NCBI GenBank assembly: GCA_002708825.1
Contig: PAPF01000030.1
Span: 1 to 59,364, forward strand
DNA: 59,364 bases
Direction of reading: 5' to 3'
DNA from: Phyllobacteriaceae bacterium
GTDB lineage: Bacteria > Pseudomonadota > Alphaproteobacteria > Rhizobiales > Rhizobiaceae
Part shown: positions 10,646-19,671 of the stretch, piece after piece
How positions within the stretch are numbered: the first letter of the stretch is position 1
Layout: each line of letters starts with the position of its first letter
Program-made: the position numbers and the translations under genes
The notes under the pieces: model-generated
Database searches by the model: none
What the model was told of the DNA's origin: nothing
The model's input: only the letters and a program-made list of their open reading frames with translations

Positions 10646-11730
10646 AGAAAGGCCAGCGGCTCAAATACATCAAGAGCTACATGGATCGTCATGGACGGCC
10701 CCGGCACTACTTCGCCCCGGGAAGGGGCGCGAAACAGGTTGCACTTCCCGGACTGCCAAACTCGACCGAGTTCATGAACGCCTACAGCGCCGCTTTCGAG
10801 GAATGGCGCGCTCGTCGTGACAGCGTCGAGACCAAGATCGGTGCCGGCAGGTTCAACGACGGGACGATGGAAGCCTTGATTCACCGCTACTACGCGTCGG
10901 CCGAGTTCTGCCAGTTGCGGCCGATCACGCAAAGAACCTATCGCGGCATTCTTGAGCGCATGCGCACCGACTATGGCGCCTTCCGCGTCGCAGAACTCAA
11001 GCGCAAGCACGTCGAATCTATCATGGCGAAGAAGGCTTCCACACCGGAAGCGGCCAATGGCTTGCGCAAGATGTTCAAGATCCTGATGGGCCTTGCCCTG
11101 CGTCTCGAATGGATCGACGTCGACCCTACCAATGGCATCAAGCGAATGAAGACCCGATCAACCGGCTTCGAGACATGGGAAGAGCACCATATCGATCAGT
11201 TCTATGCCGCCCACCCGGCCGACTCCCGCGCTCGGTTGGCTTTCGACCTGTTGATCTATACGGGGCTGCGTCGCGGCGACGTCGTGAAGCTTGGACGTCA
11301 GCACATTCGCGACGGGATGTTTGTCGTCAGGCAGTCAAAGACGGGAGAGATGGTGCACATTCCGGTTCACCCAGACCTGAAATCGATCCTTGATGACTTG
11401 CCGGCCGATCAGTTGACAATTCTCGTCACGGAGCAGGGCAAACCGTTCTCCGCGGCGGGATTTGGGAACTGGTTGCGGGACCGTGTTGCCGAGGCTGGTC
11501 TAAGGGATGGCCTGGAAGCCGGCCAACGCGGGTTGTCGGCGCACGGGCTGCGCAAGGCGATCTGTCGCAGGCTGGCCGAGGCAGGATGCAGTGCCCATGA
11601 GATCATCGCGATCACCGGTCACAAGCACATCACGGAGGTCATGCGGTATACCCAGGCGGCCGATCGCAGCAAGCTCAGCCAGAGCGCTTTCGCGGCGCTC
11701 GAACGGCGTCCCAGTCAGGGGAAACAGTGA
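10642..11730 (+). CDS. Tyrosine recombinase/integrase
   Basis: A 362-residue phage-type integrase, starting at the ATG that overlaps the AlpA-like stop; a longer open frame upstream has no start signal. The N-terminal region (1-75) has an arm-binding-like domain, and residues about 80-160 form the core-binding helices. All catalytic residues are visible: R210 (YTGLRRGD), K233 (QSKTGE), H301 and R304 (SAHGLRKA), H327 (ITGHKHI) and the nucleophile Y336 (MRYTQ). It should be active. The gene points at the 3' end of the tRNA-Glu gene 80 bp downstream, the classic place for such an enzyme to insert its element. Confidence 0.93.
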   Translation: MKKGQRLKYIKSYMDRHGRPRHYFAPGRGAKQVALPGLPNSTEFMNAYSAAFEEWRARRDSVETKIGAGRFNDGTMEALIHRYYASAEFCQLRPITQRTYRGILERMRTDYGAFRVAELKRKHVESIMAKKASTPEAANGLRKMFKILMGLALRLEWIDVDPTNGIKRMKTRSTGFETWEEHHIDQFYAAHPADSRARLAFDLLIYTGLRRGDVVKLGRQHIRDGMFVVRQSKTGEMVHIPVHPDLKSILDDLPADQLTILVTEQGKPFSAAGFGNWLRDRVAEAGLRDGLEAGQRGLSAHGLRKAICRRLAEAGCSAHEIIAITGHKHITEVMRYTQAADRSKLSQSAFAALERRPSQGKQ

Positions 11731-11738
11731 ACAGAACT

Positions 11739-11764
11739 TTCTAACCCGGGCGCAAAGGTTAGAA
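11739..11764. promoter_or_regulatory. Perfect 8-bp inverted repeat between integrase and tRNA-Glu
   Basis: TTCTAACC (11739-11746) faces GGTTAGAA (11757-11764) with 10 bases between. It lies 9 bases after the integrase stop and 46 bases before the tRNA 3' end. It may be an integrase arm site at the attachment region or a weak transcription stop for the integrase; there is no T-run after it. Confidence 0.4.
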
Positions 11765-11810
11765 GATGAACTCGCCAAAGCCTTGATAAAATTGAATATT
11801 CAGGAAGAAG

Positions 11811-11885
11811 TGGCACTCCCAAGGGGAATCGAACCCCTGTTTCCGCCGTGAGAGGGCGGCGTCCTGACCGCTAGACGATGGGAGC
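11811..11885 (-). tRNA. tRNA-Glu (anticodon CTC)
   Basis: The minus strand reads GCTCCCATCGTCTAGCGGTC and onwards as a complete 75-nt tRNA with an encoded CCA end. The acceptor stem pairs GCTCCCA with TGGGAGT (one G-T pair). The anticodon arm is CCGCC-CTCTCAC-GGCGG, giving anticodon CTC, which reads GAG. The T arm is AGGGG-TTCGATT-CCCCT. Its 3' end faces the integrase gene and is the likely insertion target of the island. No second copy of its 3' end was found to the left in this window. Confidence 0.95.
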
Positions 11886-11977
11886 GCGGCAGAGCCCGGA
11901 TATAGGCCCACCGGGGCCTTCACGCAAGCGGAAACATCCGGGCTGGCGAATTTCCGTGGGACCCGGACCGCGACCTG

Positions 11978-12382
11978 TCAGCGGGTCTTCTCCACGGGGA
12001 TCCGCGCCACCACCCGGCCGCTGGCGAGATCGGCGACCAGCAGCGTCTGGCGCCCGTCCGCCGCCTCGATCAGCAGCGAGACACGACCGCCGTCCAGCGA
12101 TTGCGACACGACCCGCTCGCCTGCGCCGATCACGATGGGTGCGGAGGAAAAGCCCGCCCCCTCGCCCGGGACGGCGGCGTTCACCGCCGCGCCATCCTCG
12201 CCCGTCTCGCGCGTCGACTTGTAGACAATCGCCGCCAGCACGGCCATAAGGGCCAGCATCAGGATGCCGATATTGATGGCGAAGAAGCGCACCATCTTGC
12301 GGCGGACCTTTTCCACCGCCGGATCGAGCGGCTGCTCCTCGTCGAAGGCGTCACGCGGGTTGGGTGCATTCATGTCCGTCAA
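11978..12382 (-). CDS. Small single-pass membrane protein, unknown function
   Basis: A 134-residue protein with an acidic N-terminus, a basic stretch (KVRRKMVRF) and one membrane helix at about 33-53 (FAINIGILMLALMAVLAAIV). The rest probably lies outside the cytoplasm. The tail has a repeated beta-like pattern (RVSLLIEAADGRQTLLVADL, then SGRVVARIPVEKTR). It resembles the small DUF6476-type proteins often found beside rluD in alphaproteobacteria, but I assign that family from memory and weakly. Its start overlaps the divergent rluD start by 11 bp, so the two promoters must lie inside each other's coding region. Confidence 0.7.
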   Translation of the reverse strand: MTDMNAPNPRDAFDEEQPLDPAVEKVRRKMVRFFAINIGILMLALMAVLAAIVYKSTRETGEDGAAVNAAVPGEGAGFSSAPIVIGAGERVVSQSLDGGRVSLLIEAADGRQTLLVADLASGRVVARIPVEKTR

Positions 12383-13451
12383 GTCTCCGCCTATTTCGGA
12401 TCACGGTTCCGGTCCTGTTAGCGAAAACAGCGCCGCAAGGAAAGTGCTGACCGCCGGACCGGATGCCGCGGGCAGCCGTATCGACCAGTGGCTCGCTTCG
12501 GAGCTGGCGCCCGACCTGTCGCGTGCGCGCATCCAGGCGCTTGTGAAGTCCGGCGCCGTGACAGCCGACGGGAAGCCTGCCACGGAACCGAAGATGAAAC
12601 TTGCCGGCGGCGAGACCATCCGGATTCTCATCCCCGAACCGGAGCCGGCCGCGCCTGCGCCTCAGGCCATCGCGCTGGACATTCTCTACGAAGACGGCGA
12701 GCTTGTCGTCATCAACAAGCCTGCCGGTCTCGTGGTGCATCCCGGCGCAGGCAATCCCGACGGCACGCTGGTCAATGCCCTCATCCACCATTGCGGCGAC
12801 AGCCTGTCCGGTGTCGGCGGCGTCCGCCGTCCGGGCATCGTCCACCGTCTCGACAAGGACACGTCGGGCGTCATGGTTGTCGCGAAGACCGACATGGCCC
12901 ACCGCGCCCTTTCGGAAGCCTTCGCGGACCATGGCCGCTCCGGCGATCTCGAACGCGCCTACTGGGCGATCGTCTGGGGATTGCCGGCGCGCATGGCCGG
13001 TACCATCGACGCAGCGCTTGGCCGCTCCGTCAAGGATCGCACCCGCCGCGCGGTCGTTCGCCAGTCCCATCCCGACGCCCGTCATGCGGTCACGCATTTC
13101 ACCACGCTGGAGCGGTATGGCGAAAAGCCGGACGCAACGGCCGATGCGGCGCTGGTGGAATGCCGGCTCGAAACCGGTCGGACGCATCAGATCCGCGTCC
13201 ACATGGCCCATATCGGCCATCCGCTCATCGGCGACCGCGAATACGGGCTTGCCTATTCCACCAAGGCAAACCGGCTGCCTGAAGACATCGCCGCTGTTGT
13301 CAGGGCCTTTCCCCGCCAGGCCCTGCATGCCCGCCTGCTGGCTTTCCGCCACCCGCAAACCGGCGCGCTGATGCGCTTCGAGGCCGATCCGCCCGCCGAC
13401 ATGCAGGCGCTCAGGGAAGCCCTGCTCCGGCTGCCGGGACTGCACGCCTGA
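12372..13451 (+). CDS. rluD: 23S rRNA pseudouridine synthase, RluA/RluD family
   Basis: A 359-residue enzyme that converts uridines in the 23S rRNA helix 69 region to pseudouridine, if it is the true RluD. Residues about 35-90 are an S4 RNA-binding domain (SRIDQWLASELAPDLSRARI). The catalytic motif is PGIVHRLDKDTSG, with Asp161 as nucleophile, and VECRLETGRTHQIRVHMAHI follows. The ATG at 12372 gives a normal length; the frame is open upstream but has no family sequence. An RluA/RluC-type substrate cannot be excluded. rpoH follows 188 bp downstream, a common rhizobial order. Confidence 0.88.
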   Translation: MSVKSPPISDHGSGPVSENSAARKVLTAGPDAAGSRIDQWLASELAPDLSRARIQALVKSGAVTADGKPATEPKMKLAGGETIRILIPEPEPAAPAPQAIALDILYEDGELVVINKPAGLVVHPGAGNPDGTLVNALIHHCGDSLSGVGGVRRPGIVHRLDKDTSGVMVVAKTDMAHRALSEAFADHGRSGDLERAYWAIVWGLPARMAGTIDAALGRSVKDRTRRAVVRQSHPDARHAVTHFTTLERYGEKPDATADAALVECRLETGRTHQIRVHMAHIGHPLIGDREYGLAYSTKANRLPEDIAAVVRAFPRQALHARLLAFRHPQTGALMRFEADPPADMQALREALLRLPGLHA

Positions 13452-13639
13452 CCGGCCCGCAGGCCTTCACGAAGCGGTGAACGCCATGTAGCCTGCGGAA
13501 AAATTCCGTGAAATCGCCGCATTTCTTCCTATATGTTTGGCAATCGGAAAGGCGGCCTCGCGCAGGAATGCGGGGGCCGCACTTTGGCCTGCCCGCAAAT
13601 GGGAGGTCTAAAAGGGAACGCTTTACGGAGGGTGCTAGA

Positions 13640-14533
13640 ATGGCCCAGACATTGCCGAGCGTCGTTTCGGGCGAAGGTGGCCTGTCACGTTATCTTGAGG
13701 AAATCCGCCGCTTTCCCATGCTCCAGCCGCAGGAAGAGTACATGCTCGCCAAGCGGTATCACGAGTATGGCGACACCGATGCGGCCCACAAGCTCGTCAC
13801 CAGCCATTTGCGTCTGGTCGCCAAGATCGCCATGGGCTACCGGGGCTATGGCCTGCCCATCGGCGAGGTGATTTCGGAAGGCAATGTCGGCCTGATGCAG
13901 GCCGTCAAGAAGTTCGAGCCCGAGCGCGGTTTCCGCCTCGCCACCTATGCCATGTGGTGGATCAAGGCCGCGATACAGGAATACATCCTGCGGTCCTGGT
14001 CGCTGGTCAAGATGGGTACGACCGCCAACCAGAAGCGCCTGTTCTTCAACCTGCGCAAGGTGAAGGGCAAGATCCAGGCACTGGAGGAAGGCGACCTCAA
14101 GCCGGACCAGATCAGGGAGATCGCCACCCGCCTCAATGTCTCGGAGGAGGAAGTGGTCTCCATGAACCGCCGCCTGTCCGGCGACGCCTCGCTCAACGCG
14201 CCGATCCGCGCCACGGAAGGCGAAAGCGGCGAATGGCAGGACTGGCTGGTCGACGAACAGGATGACCAGGAAACCATGCTCGTCGAACAGGACGAGCTGG
14301 AAAACCGCCGCGCCATGCTGGGCAAGGCCCTCGACGTTCTCAACGAGCGCGAGCGCCGCATCTTCCAGGCCCGGCGCCTGTCCGAAGATCCGATCACGCT
14401 TGAGGACCTGTCGAGCGAATTCGGCATCTCGCGCGAACGCGTCCGCCAGATCGAGGTACGCGCCTTCGAGAAGGTTCAGGATGCCGTCAAGGCCGCCGCG
14501 CGGGAACAGGACCGGGCGCTGGTCGCCACCTGA
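13640..14533 (+). CDS. rpoH: RNA polymerase heat-shock sigma factor RpoH (sigma-32)
   Basis: A 297-residue group 3 sigma factor directing transcription of chaperone and protease genes. The start is the ATG behind ACGGAGGG (13625-13632). Region 2 is YHEYGDTDAAHKLVTSHLRL through ATYAMWWIKAAIQEYILRSW. The sigma-32 signature (RpoH box) QKRLFFNLRK is at 131-140. Region 4.2, with ISRERVRQIEVRAFEKVQ, is intact. Rhizobia often carry two rpoH copies; which this is cannot be told. An intrinsic terminator follows 28 bp after the stop. Confidence 0.95.
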   Translation: MAQTLPSVVSGEGGLSRYLEEIRRFPMLQPQEEYMLAKRYHEYGDTDAAHKLVTSHLRLVAKIAMGYRGYGLPIGEVISEGNVGLMQAVKKFEPERGFRLATYAMWWIKAAIQEYILRSWSLVKMGTTANQKRLFFNLRKVKGKIQALEEGDLKPDQIREIATRLNVSEEEVVSMNRRLSGDASLNAPIRATEGESGEWQDWLVDEQDDQETMLVEQDELENRRAMLGKALDVLNERERRIFQARRLSEDPITLEDLSSEFGISRERVRQIEVRAFEKVQDAVKAAAREQDRALVAT

Positions 14534-14561
14534 GCGCCCGGGCGGTTGACCCGGTTCAACG

Positions 14562-14589
14562 CCCCGGTTCGCCAGGACCGGGGTTTTTT
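14562..14589 (+). terminator. Intrinsic terminator of rpoH
   Basis: CCCCGGT (14562-14568) pairs with ACCGGGG (14577-14583), followed by TTTTTT (14584-14589). Confidence 0.9.
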
Positions 14590-14606
14590 CATGGTCGCTT
14601 TGCCCG

Positions 14607-16460
14607 TCAGCCGCCGTTCGTCTGGCCGGCTGCCGACCAGGTCCCGATCACGTCCTTGAACACGGTATCGCCGGACAGGCCCTTTTCCATCGTGATGAGC
14701 GCGCGCCGGCCCGTGCGGTAGATGACCGGAATGTCGATCCACGGGCGGCTTTGCATGAGCGCGAGGTTCGCCGCGATTTCCTGGTCCCCGTCGGTCAGCG
14801 CAATGAGGAAGAAGTTGTCGGCGATCTTGGCCGGAATGCCGAGCAGCGGCGTACCGGGAGATTGCTCGTTGTCCTTGAAGGTGATGCGCAGCACGTCATC
14901 GATCACGCCACCTGGAAAATTGTCGGGCGTCACGAACACCAGTTCGATGATATGGCTGGCCGGCAGCGTCTCGTCCGCGTTGCGGCGGATCGTGATGCGC
15001 AGGTTCAGGTCGCGGTCGGGAAAGGCCACGTCGGCCCGGATCGCAGGTTCCGCCGGCCTCTCACCGCCCGGCGATTCCTCCACCTGGCTCCAGACCACGT
15101 TGCCCTGGTCGGCCGTCCCCTGTTCGACCGCCGTGCGCTCCTCGTAGAAGATCGCCCTCTGGCCGACCGCGACGGCGGGCTGCCCACCGTCCGCCGCCTG
15201 TTCCGGCGCCGTCTCGCCGGCTGTTGCTGTTTCTTCGGGCGGCGTGACCGAGGGCTCGGCCGGCCGTTCGGTGACCTGGGCCACACTGGTCCCCTCGCCC
15301 AGCGACGTACCGCCACCGGCGGGGCCGGGATCGGTCTCGGTGCCGTCCGGCTGCAGGCGTTGCGTGAACTTTGCCGGCGACTCCGCGGTGCGGGCGGGCG
15401 CGGCTGGCGCTGGCGGTTCGGGCGCTTCCTCCGCCGCTCCGTCGTCCTGCCCGGCATCCGGTTCGGCGCCGGGGGTACCGGCAGCCGGCGGCTGCGTCGC
15501 GGCCATTTGCGGATCGCCGCCCTGATCCAGCGCGGCCATGATCTGATCCTTGTTCAGCCAGGCGGCATATCCGCCAGCGCCAAGCAGAAGCAGCACCACG
15601 AGGGCGATGGCCAGCCCCTTGAACCCGCCTTTCTTCGCCTTGCCGCGTGCCAGGCCCGGGAGGGGCGCTTCGAAGGCCTCGTCCTCGCGCGCGGATGCAT
15701 CGGCTTTCGGTGCGAAGCTGCCCGCGTCAGCCGCGGGCACCCCGGAGGGAGGCGTTTCATGCGCGGGGTCGGAATAGTCCATGCGCTCCGGCTGCGCGGG
15801 CTCGGCCTGCCCCTGTTCCGGCTGCACCGGTTCGAACGGCGGGGCCTGCTCCGGCTGTTCGTCGTCCGGCTCTGCCACGCGGCCCTCGGTCGCCGTTCCG
15901 TCATCGGCTGGCGGGGCCTTATCCGCGCCACTCCGGCTTTGCATCCATGAGGGCGGGGCAGCCCGGGTTTCGGGTTCAACTGCGGAAGAGGCGCCCGGCA
16001 CTGGTTCTTCCCCGGCGGCCGGGGATTCTGCTTGCCACGTCCCGGCGGCCGGCTCACCCGGCGTTTCACGCGCAGCGGCCGGTGACGGGGCAGGCGCCGG
16101 TTCCTGTTCCTCCGCCATCGTATCGGCGGGGGCGGGCTCGTCAGGGGCAGGTGGAAGCGGTGCCGGAGTGGGTTCCTCCTGCACCGCCGGTGCGGCTGCT
16201 GCAGCCGTTTCGCCCGGAGCCTCGGCGAAGACGGAGTCGATCTGCTCGCGGAAGGCGTAGTCGCTTTCCACGGCGGCGATGACCTTCTCCACCTGCTCCA
16301 TCTGCTTGTCGATGGCGGCCTGCGAAGGCTTCGGATCGCGCGCTTCCAGCCTGGCGCGAATGGTCACGCGCGCCTTGTCATAGACTTTCTGGCGCACGGC
16401 GGCCGAGTTGGCCGGCAGACCGTCGATCGTCTTCTTCAATACCGTCGCAATATCCGCCAT
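14607..16460 (-). CDS. Large Pro/Ala/Glu-rich single-pass membrane protein, unknown function
   Basis: A 617-residue protein, starting at the ATG of MADIATVLKKTIDGL; the frame extends 13 codons upstream without a ribosome site. Residues 1-80 form a charged helical domain. Residues about 85-270 are low-complexity, rich in P, A and E. A KAKKGGFK stretch leads into one membrane helix (281-301). A second low-complexity stretch follows, then a compact C-terminal domain (about 455-610) containing IIELVFVTPDNFPGGVIDDV. The layout predicts a cytoplasmic N-terminus and a periplasmic C-terminal domain on flexible linkers, perhaps spanning towards the cell wall. It is a conserved neighbour of purA and rpoH in rhizobia to my memory. 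Function is unknown. Confidence 0.8.
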   Translation of the reverse strand: MADIATVLKKTIDGLPANSAAVRQKVYDKARVTIRARLEARDPKPSQAAIDKQMEQVEKVIAAVESDYAFREQIDSVFAEAPGETAAAAAPAVQEEPTPAPLPPAPDEPAPADTMAEEQEPAPAPSPAAARETPGEPAAGTWQAESPAAGEEPVPGASSAVEPETRAAPPSWMQSRSGADKAPPADDGTATEGRVAEPDDEQPEQAPPFEPVQPEQGQAEPAQPERMDYSDPAHETPPSGVPAADAGSFAPKADASAREDEAFEAPLPGLARGKAKKGGFKGLAIALVVLLLLGAGGYAAWLNKDQIMAALDQGGDPQMAATQPPAAGTPGAEPDAGQDDGAAEEAPEPPAPAAPARTAESPAKFTQRLQPDGTETDPGPAGGGTSLGEGTSVAQVTERPAEPSVTPPEETATAGETAPEQAADGGQPAVAVGQRAIFYEERTAVEQGTADQGNVVWSQVEESPGGERPAEPAIRADVAFPDRDLNLRITIRRNADETLPASHIIELVFVTPDNFPGGVIDDVLRITFKDNEQSPGTPLLGIPAKIADNFFLIALTDGDQEIAANLALMQSRPWIDIPVIYRTGRRALITMEKGLSGDTVFKDVIGTWSAAGQTNGG

Positions 16461-16574
16461 GCGGGCCGCATCCGTCCTTGAGAGCACATGGATGTGCACG
16501 GCCGCAGCCGCGCACGCGCGTCACGTTAAAGGCTTTTAAGGCCAAATTGAAGCATGGACCACCCCAGTCCTCCC

Positions 16575-16596
16575 TTAACCTGTTGATTCAGGTTAA
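16575..16596. promoter_or_regulatory. Perfect 8-bp inverted repeat between purA and the membrane-protein gene
   Basis: TTAACCTG (16575-16582) faces CAGGTTAA (16589-16596) around TTGATT. It lies 115 bp upstream of the start at 16460 and 47 bp past the purA stop. There is no T-run, so an operator is more likely than a terminator. A nearby TTAA-N6-TTAA at 16525-16538 has the wrong spacing for CtrA. Confidence 0.4.
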
Positions 16597-16642
16597 AAGT
16601 CGGCCACGCTGGTCATGCCCGGCGGCTGGTTTGGTCCGGCCG

Positions 16643-17935
16643 TCAATCCTGGAACGGATCGGTGACGAGGATCGTGTCCTCGCGCTCCGGGCTGGTGGAG
16701 AGCAGCGCCACGGGAGCGCCGATCAGTTCCTCGACATGACGGACATATTTTACAGCCTGCGCCGGCAGGTCGGCCCAGCTGCGCGCACCCGCCGTCGTGT
16801 CCTTCCAGCCCTCCAGCGTCTCGTAGACCGGCTCGACGCGGGCCTGCGCGCCCTGGCTGGCGGGCAGGGAGTCGATCAGTTCGCCATCCAGCATGTAGCC
16901 GGTGCAGATCCTGATCTCGTCAAGCCCGTCGAGAACGTCCAGCTTGGTCAGCGCAATGCCGTTGATGCCGTTGATGGCAATGGCCTGGCGCACCAGAACA
17001 GCATCGAACCAGCCGCAGCGCCGCTTGCGCCCGGTCACCGTGCCGAATTCATGGCCGCGCTCGCCGAGGAACTGGCCCACTTCGTTGTCCTGTTCGGTCG
17101 GGAACGGCCCCTCGCCCACTCGCGTCGTATAGGCCTTGGTAATGCCAAGCACGTAGTCGATGGCGCCCGGACCCATGCCCGAGCCCGCTGCTGCCTGGCC
17201 AGCCACCACGTTGGACGAGGTGACGAAGGGATAGGTGCCGTGATCCACGTCGAGCAGCGTGCCCTGCGCGCCCTCGAACAGGATGCGCTCGCCCGCGCGG
17301 CGCTTGTCGTCCAGCACCCGCCAGACCGAGTCCATGTAGGGCAGCACATCGTCGGCAATGTCCATCAGCTCGCCAAGCAGCCGCGCCGGATCGACCTCCT
17401 CGACGCCCAGCCCCCGGCGCAGCGGGTTGTGATGGGCAAGCAGCCGGTCGATCTTGGCGGGCAGGGTGTCCGGATTGGCAAGGTCCATCACGCGGATGGC
17501 GCGCCGCCCCACCTTGTCCTCGTAGGCCGGTCCGATGCCGCGCCCGGTCGTGCCGATCTTGGTGCCCTTGGCTGCCTTTTCCTCGCGCAGCCGGTCCAGT
17601 TCGCCATGGACCGACAGGATGAGCGGCGTGTTTTCCGCGATCTTCAGGATCTCCGGCGACACATGAACGCCCTGTTCCTTCAGCCGCGCCACTTCCTTCA
17701 CGAAGGCATGCGGATCGAACACCACGCCATTGCCGACCACCGACAGCTTGCCGCGCACAACGCCCGAGGGAAGCAGCGAGAGCTTGTAGCTGACGCCGTC
17801 GATGACCAGCGTGTGACCGGCATTGTGCCCGCCCTGGAAACGCACCACCACGTCGGCGCGCTCCGACAGCCAGTCGACGATCTTGCCCTTGCCCTCATCG
17901 CCCCACTGGGAGCCGACGACCACCACATTGGCCAT
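16643..17935 (-). CDS. purA: Adenylosuccinate synthetase
   Basis: A 430-residue cytoplasmic enzyme joining IMP and aspartate with GTP hydrolysis, the first committed step to AMP. The start is the ATG of [20 protein letters not shown]; the frame runs 12 codons further without family sequence. The N-terminal phosphate-binding loop GDEGKGK (12-18) and the IMP-binding region [20 protein letters not shown] are intact. Length is normal. It is divergent from the DMT exporter gene across 214 bp in which I see no distinct regulatory site. Confidence 0.97.
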   Translation of the reverse strand: MANVVVVGSQWGDEGKGKIVDWLSERADVVVRFQGGHNAGHTLVIDGVSYKLSLLPSGVVRGKLSVVGNGVVFDPHAFVKEVARLKEQGVHVSPEILKIAENTPLILSVHGELDRLREEKAAKGTKIGTTGRGIGPAYEDKVGRRAIRVMDLANPDTLPAKIDRLLAHHNPLRRGLGVEEVDPARLLGELMDIADDVLPYMDSVWRVLDDKRRAGERILFEGAQGTLLDVDHGTYPFVTSSNVVAGQAAAGSGMGPGAIDYVLGITKAYTTRVGEGPFPTEQDNEVGQFLGERGHEFGTVTGRKRRCGWFDAVLVRQAIAINGINGIALTKLDVLDGLDEIRICTGYMLDGELIDSLPASQGAQARVEPVYETLEGWKDTTAGARSWADLPAQAVKYVRHVEELIGAPVALLSTSPEREDTILVTDPFQD

Positions 17936-18149
17936 GTGCCTGTCCTTCCGCGCCGGGCGCGCCGGCGACATCTCAAGAGAAAACCCGCGCTTCTATACCG
18001 ATGCACAAGGCCGATTGCGACCCCCAATTCCGTGTTTTCCATCGCCAGTGCGTGCAAACCCGGTGCCTGGCCCCTTGCTTGCGCCTGCCCTTGCCGCCGG
18101 CCATCGCGCGCGATAAGCCGGGGTCCCTGTAGCATCATCCGGCAGCCTC

Positions 18150-19046
18150 ATGACCCGTCAGGCCTATATCCTCCTTCTCGGCGCGGCCCTGTTCTGGGGC
18201 GGCAACAATGTCGCCGCGCGCTTCGGTGTCGGCCACGTGTCGCCGGGCATGCTCACCATGCTGCGCTGGGTGGTGGCGCTGGCGCTGCTGGGCTGGTTCG
18301 CGCGGCGCGAACTGGTGCGCGACTGGGCGGTGATCCGCAGGCACTGGCTGGCGCTGTTTGCCTATGGCGCGGTCGGTTTCGCCGGCTTCAACATGGCGAT
18401 CTATACCGCCGCCGCCTTCACCTCCATCGTCAACATGTCGATCGAGCAGGCGGCCATGCCGATCCTGATCTTCCTGATCAATTTCGCGCTGTTCCGCGTC
18501 GGCATCGCCTGGCTGCAAATTGCCGGCGTGCTCGCCTCGCTCGCCGGCATCGCCATCGTCGCCACCAATGGCGACCTGACACGCCTGTCCACGCTCGACC
18601 TGAATGTCGGCGATGCGCTGAACCTGGCCGCCTGCCTGGCCTATGCGGTCTATACGGTGATGCTGCGCTTCCGCCCGCAACTGCACTGGAAAAGCTGGAT
18701 GATGACATTGGGCTTCGCCGCCTTCCTGGCCAGCCTGCCCTACGTGGCCTGGGAATGGGCCTCGGACCGTCTCCTGCTGCCGGACCTGCAGGGCATGGCC
18801 GTGGTGCTCTATACCGGCATCTTTCCCTCGCTGCTCAGCCAGACGCTCTACCTCAAGGGCAACGAACTGATCGGCGCCAACCGCGCCGGCCTGTTCATCA
18901 ACATGGTTCCGGTCTTCGGAACCCTGCTCTCCATTCTCCTGCTCGGCGAAGCCTTCCACGGCTACCAGGCGCTCGCCTTCGCGCTCGTCATGGGCGGCAT
19001 CGCCATGGCGGAGGTGGCGGGCCGCAAGAAGGCGGCGGCGGGATAG
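18150..19046 (+). CDS. DMT-superfamily (EamA) transporter
   Basis: A 298-residue inner-membrane protein with about ten hydrophobic helices in two homologous halves, the EamA/DMT pattern. The first helix holds LLLGAALFWGGNNVAARFGV, and the second half has YTGIFPSLLSQTLYLKGNEL followed by AGLFINMVPVFGTLLSILLL. Members export amino acids, metabolites or drugs; the substrate here cannot be predicted. The start is the ATG at 18150. It is a single gene with no obvious partner. Confidence 0.88.
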   Translation: MTRQAYILLLGAALFWGGNNVAARFGVGHVSPGMLTMLRWVVALALLGWFARRELVRDWAVIRRHWLALFAYGAVGFAGFNMAIYTAAAFTSIVNMSIEQAAMPILIFLINFALFRVGIAWLQIAGVLASLAGIAIVATNGDLTRLSTLDLNVGDALNLAACLAYAVYTVMLRFRPQLHWKSWMMTLGFAAFLASLPYVAWEWASDRLLLPDLQGMAVVLYTGIFPSLLSQTLYLKGNELIGANRAGLFINMVPVFGTLLSILLLGEAFHGYQALAFALVMGGIAMAEVAGRKKAAAG

Positions 19047-19100
19047 GCGCTTGGGAGAGCCGGCGCGGATCGTGAAGCGGGCACTTTACAGTTCTTCGTG

Positions 19101-19132
19101 AAAAAGGGCGGATCGCCGGTGGCGATCCGCCC
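19101..19132 (-). terminator. Intrinsic terminator of the small secreted-protein gene
   Basis: GGGCGGATCGCC (19106-19117) pairs perfectly with GGCGATCCGCCC (19121-19132). On the minus strand the stem is followed by TTTTT (19101-19105). Confidence 0.9.
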
Positions 19133-19158
19133 TCCTCGCTTCAGGTTGCGGAAGTGCC

Positions 19159-19497
19159 TCACATGGCGCCGATGCGGGAACACATGCCCTGGGTGATCGT
19201 GCCATAGGAGCCGCGCTTTTCATTGACGCGATCGCAGGCAGCCTTGATCTGGTCACGGTCCCTGTCGCCCATGGCGTCATAGACTGTCTTCATGTCCTCT
19301 TCCGATTTCATTTCCTGCATCGTGTCATCGGTAAAGAACTCGGCGATTCCGGGATTGTCCTCATACATGGCCTGTTCGTCAGGGCTCGTGAAGCTCAGCT
19401 CTGCCCTGTTCGGCCCCCGGTCTCCCGTCTGCGCCAGGGCCGGTGCGGCGACAAGCGCGGATGTCATGCAAAGGGCGGCAAGAATCTGAAGTTTCAT
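19159..19497 (-). CDS. Small secreted protein, unknown function
   Basis: A 112-residue protein starting at the ATG behind TTGGAGAACGAG. The first 22 residues are a signal peptide (MKLQILAALCMTSALVAAPA, then LAQ). The mature part is acidic and rich in D, E, M and R (FFTDDTMQEMKSEEDMKTVY), with two cysteines (ACDR and MCSR) that could form a disulphide. I do not recognise the family. The gene has its own perfect terminator and stands between the DMT exporter and serA. Codon use looks like its neighbours. Confidence 0.75.
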   Translation of the reverse strand: MKLQILAALCMTSALVAAPALAQTGDRGPNRAELSFTSPDEQAMYEDNPGIAEFFTDDTMQEMKSEEDMKTVYDAMGDRDRDQIKAACDRVNEKRGSYGTITQGMCSRIGAM

Positions 19498-19618
19498 CTC
19501 GTTCTCCAATTTTCCTTGGTCTGTAATGAAGAACAGGGATGGGCGCCTATGGTTCCATATTTTCCCGTGGATGCGGTCAATCCGGTTGAACCGGACGGAT
19601 GTCCCCATGGACGGCGAA

Positions 19619-19644
19619 AAGGCGGCCCCTCGCGGAGCCGCCTT
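19619..19644 (-). terminator. Terminator of the serC-serA operon
   Basis: AAGGCGGC (19619-19626) pairs with GCCGCCTT (19637-19644), 28 bp past the serA stop. On the minus strand the stem runs into TTTTCGCC. Confidence 0.7.
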
Positions 19645-19671
19645 GCTTTCGCTCGGCCCTGAAGCCGCAGC

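Noticed and set aside
11507-11851. Plus-strand open frame running from the integrase through tRNA-Glu
   Set aside because: It reads antisense through the tRNA (the familiar RGIEPLF translation of tRNA T-arms) and is out of frame with the integrase.
16525-16538. CtrA box upstream of the large membrane-protein gene
   Set aside because: The TTAA half-sites are six, not seven, bases apart.
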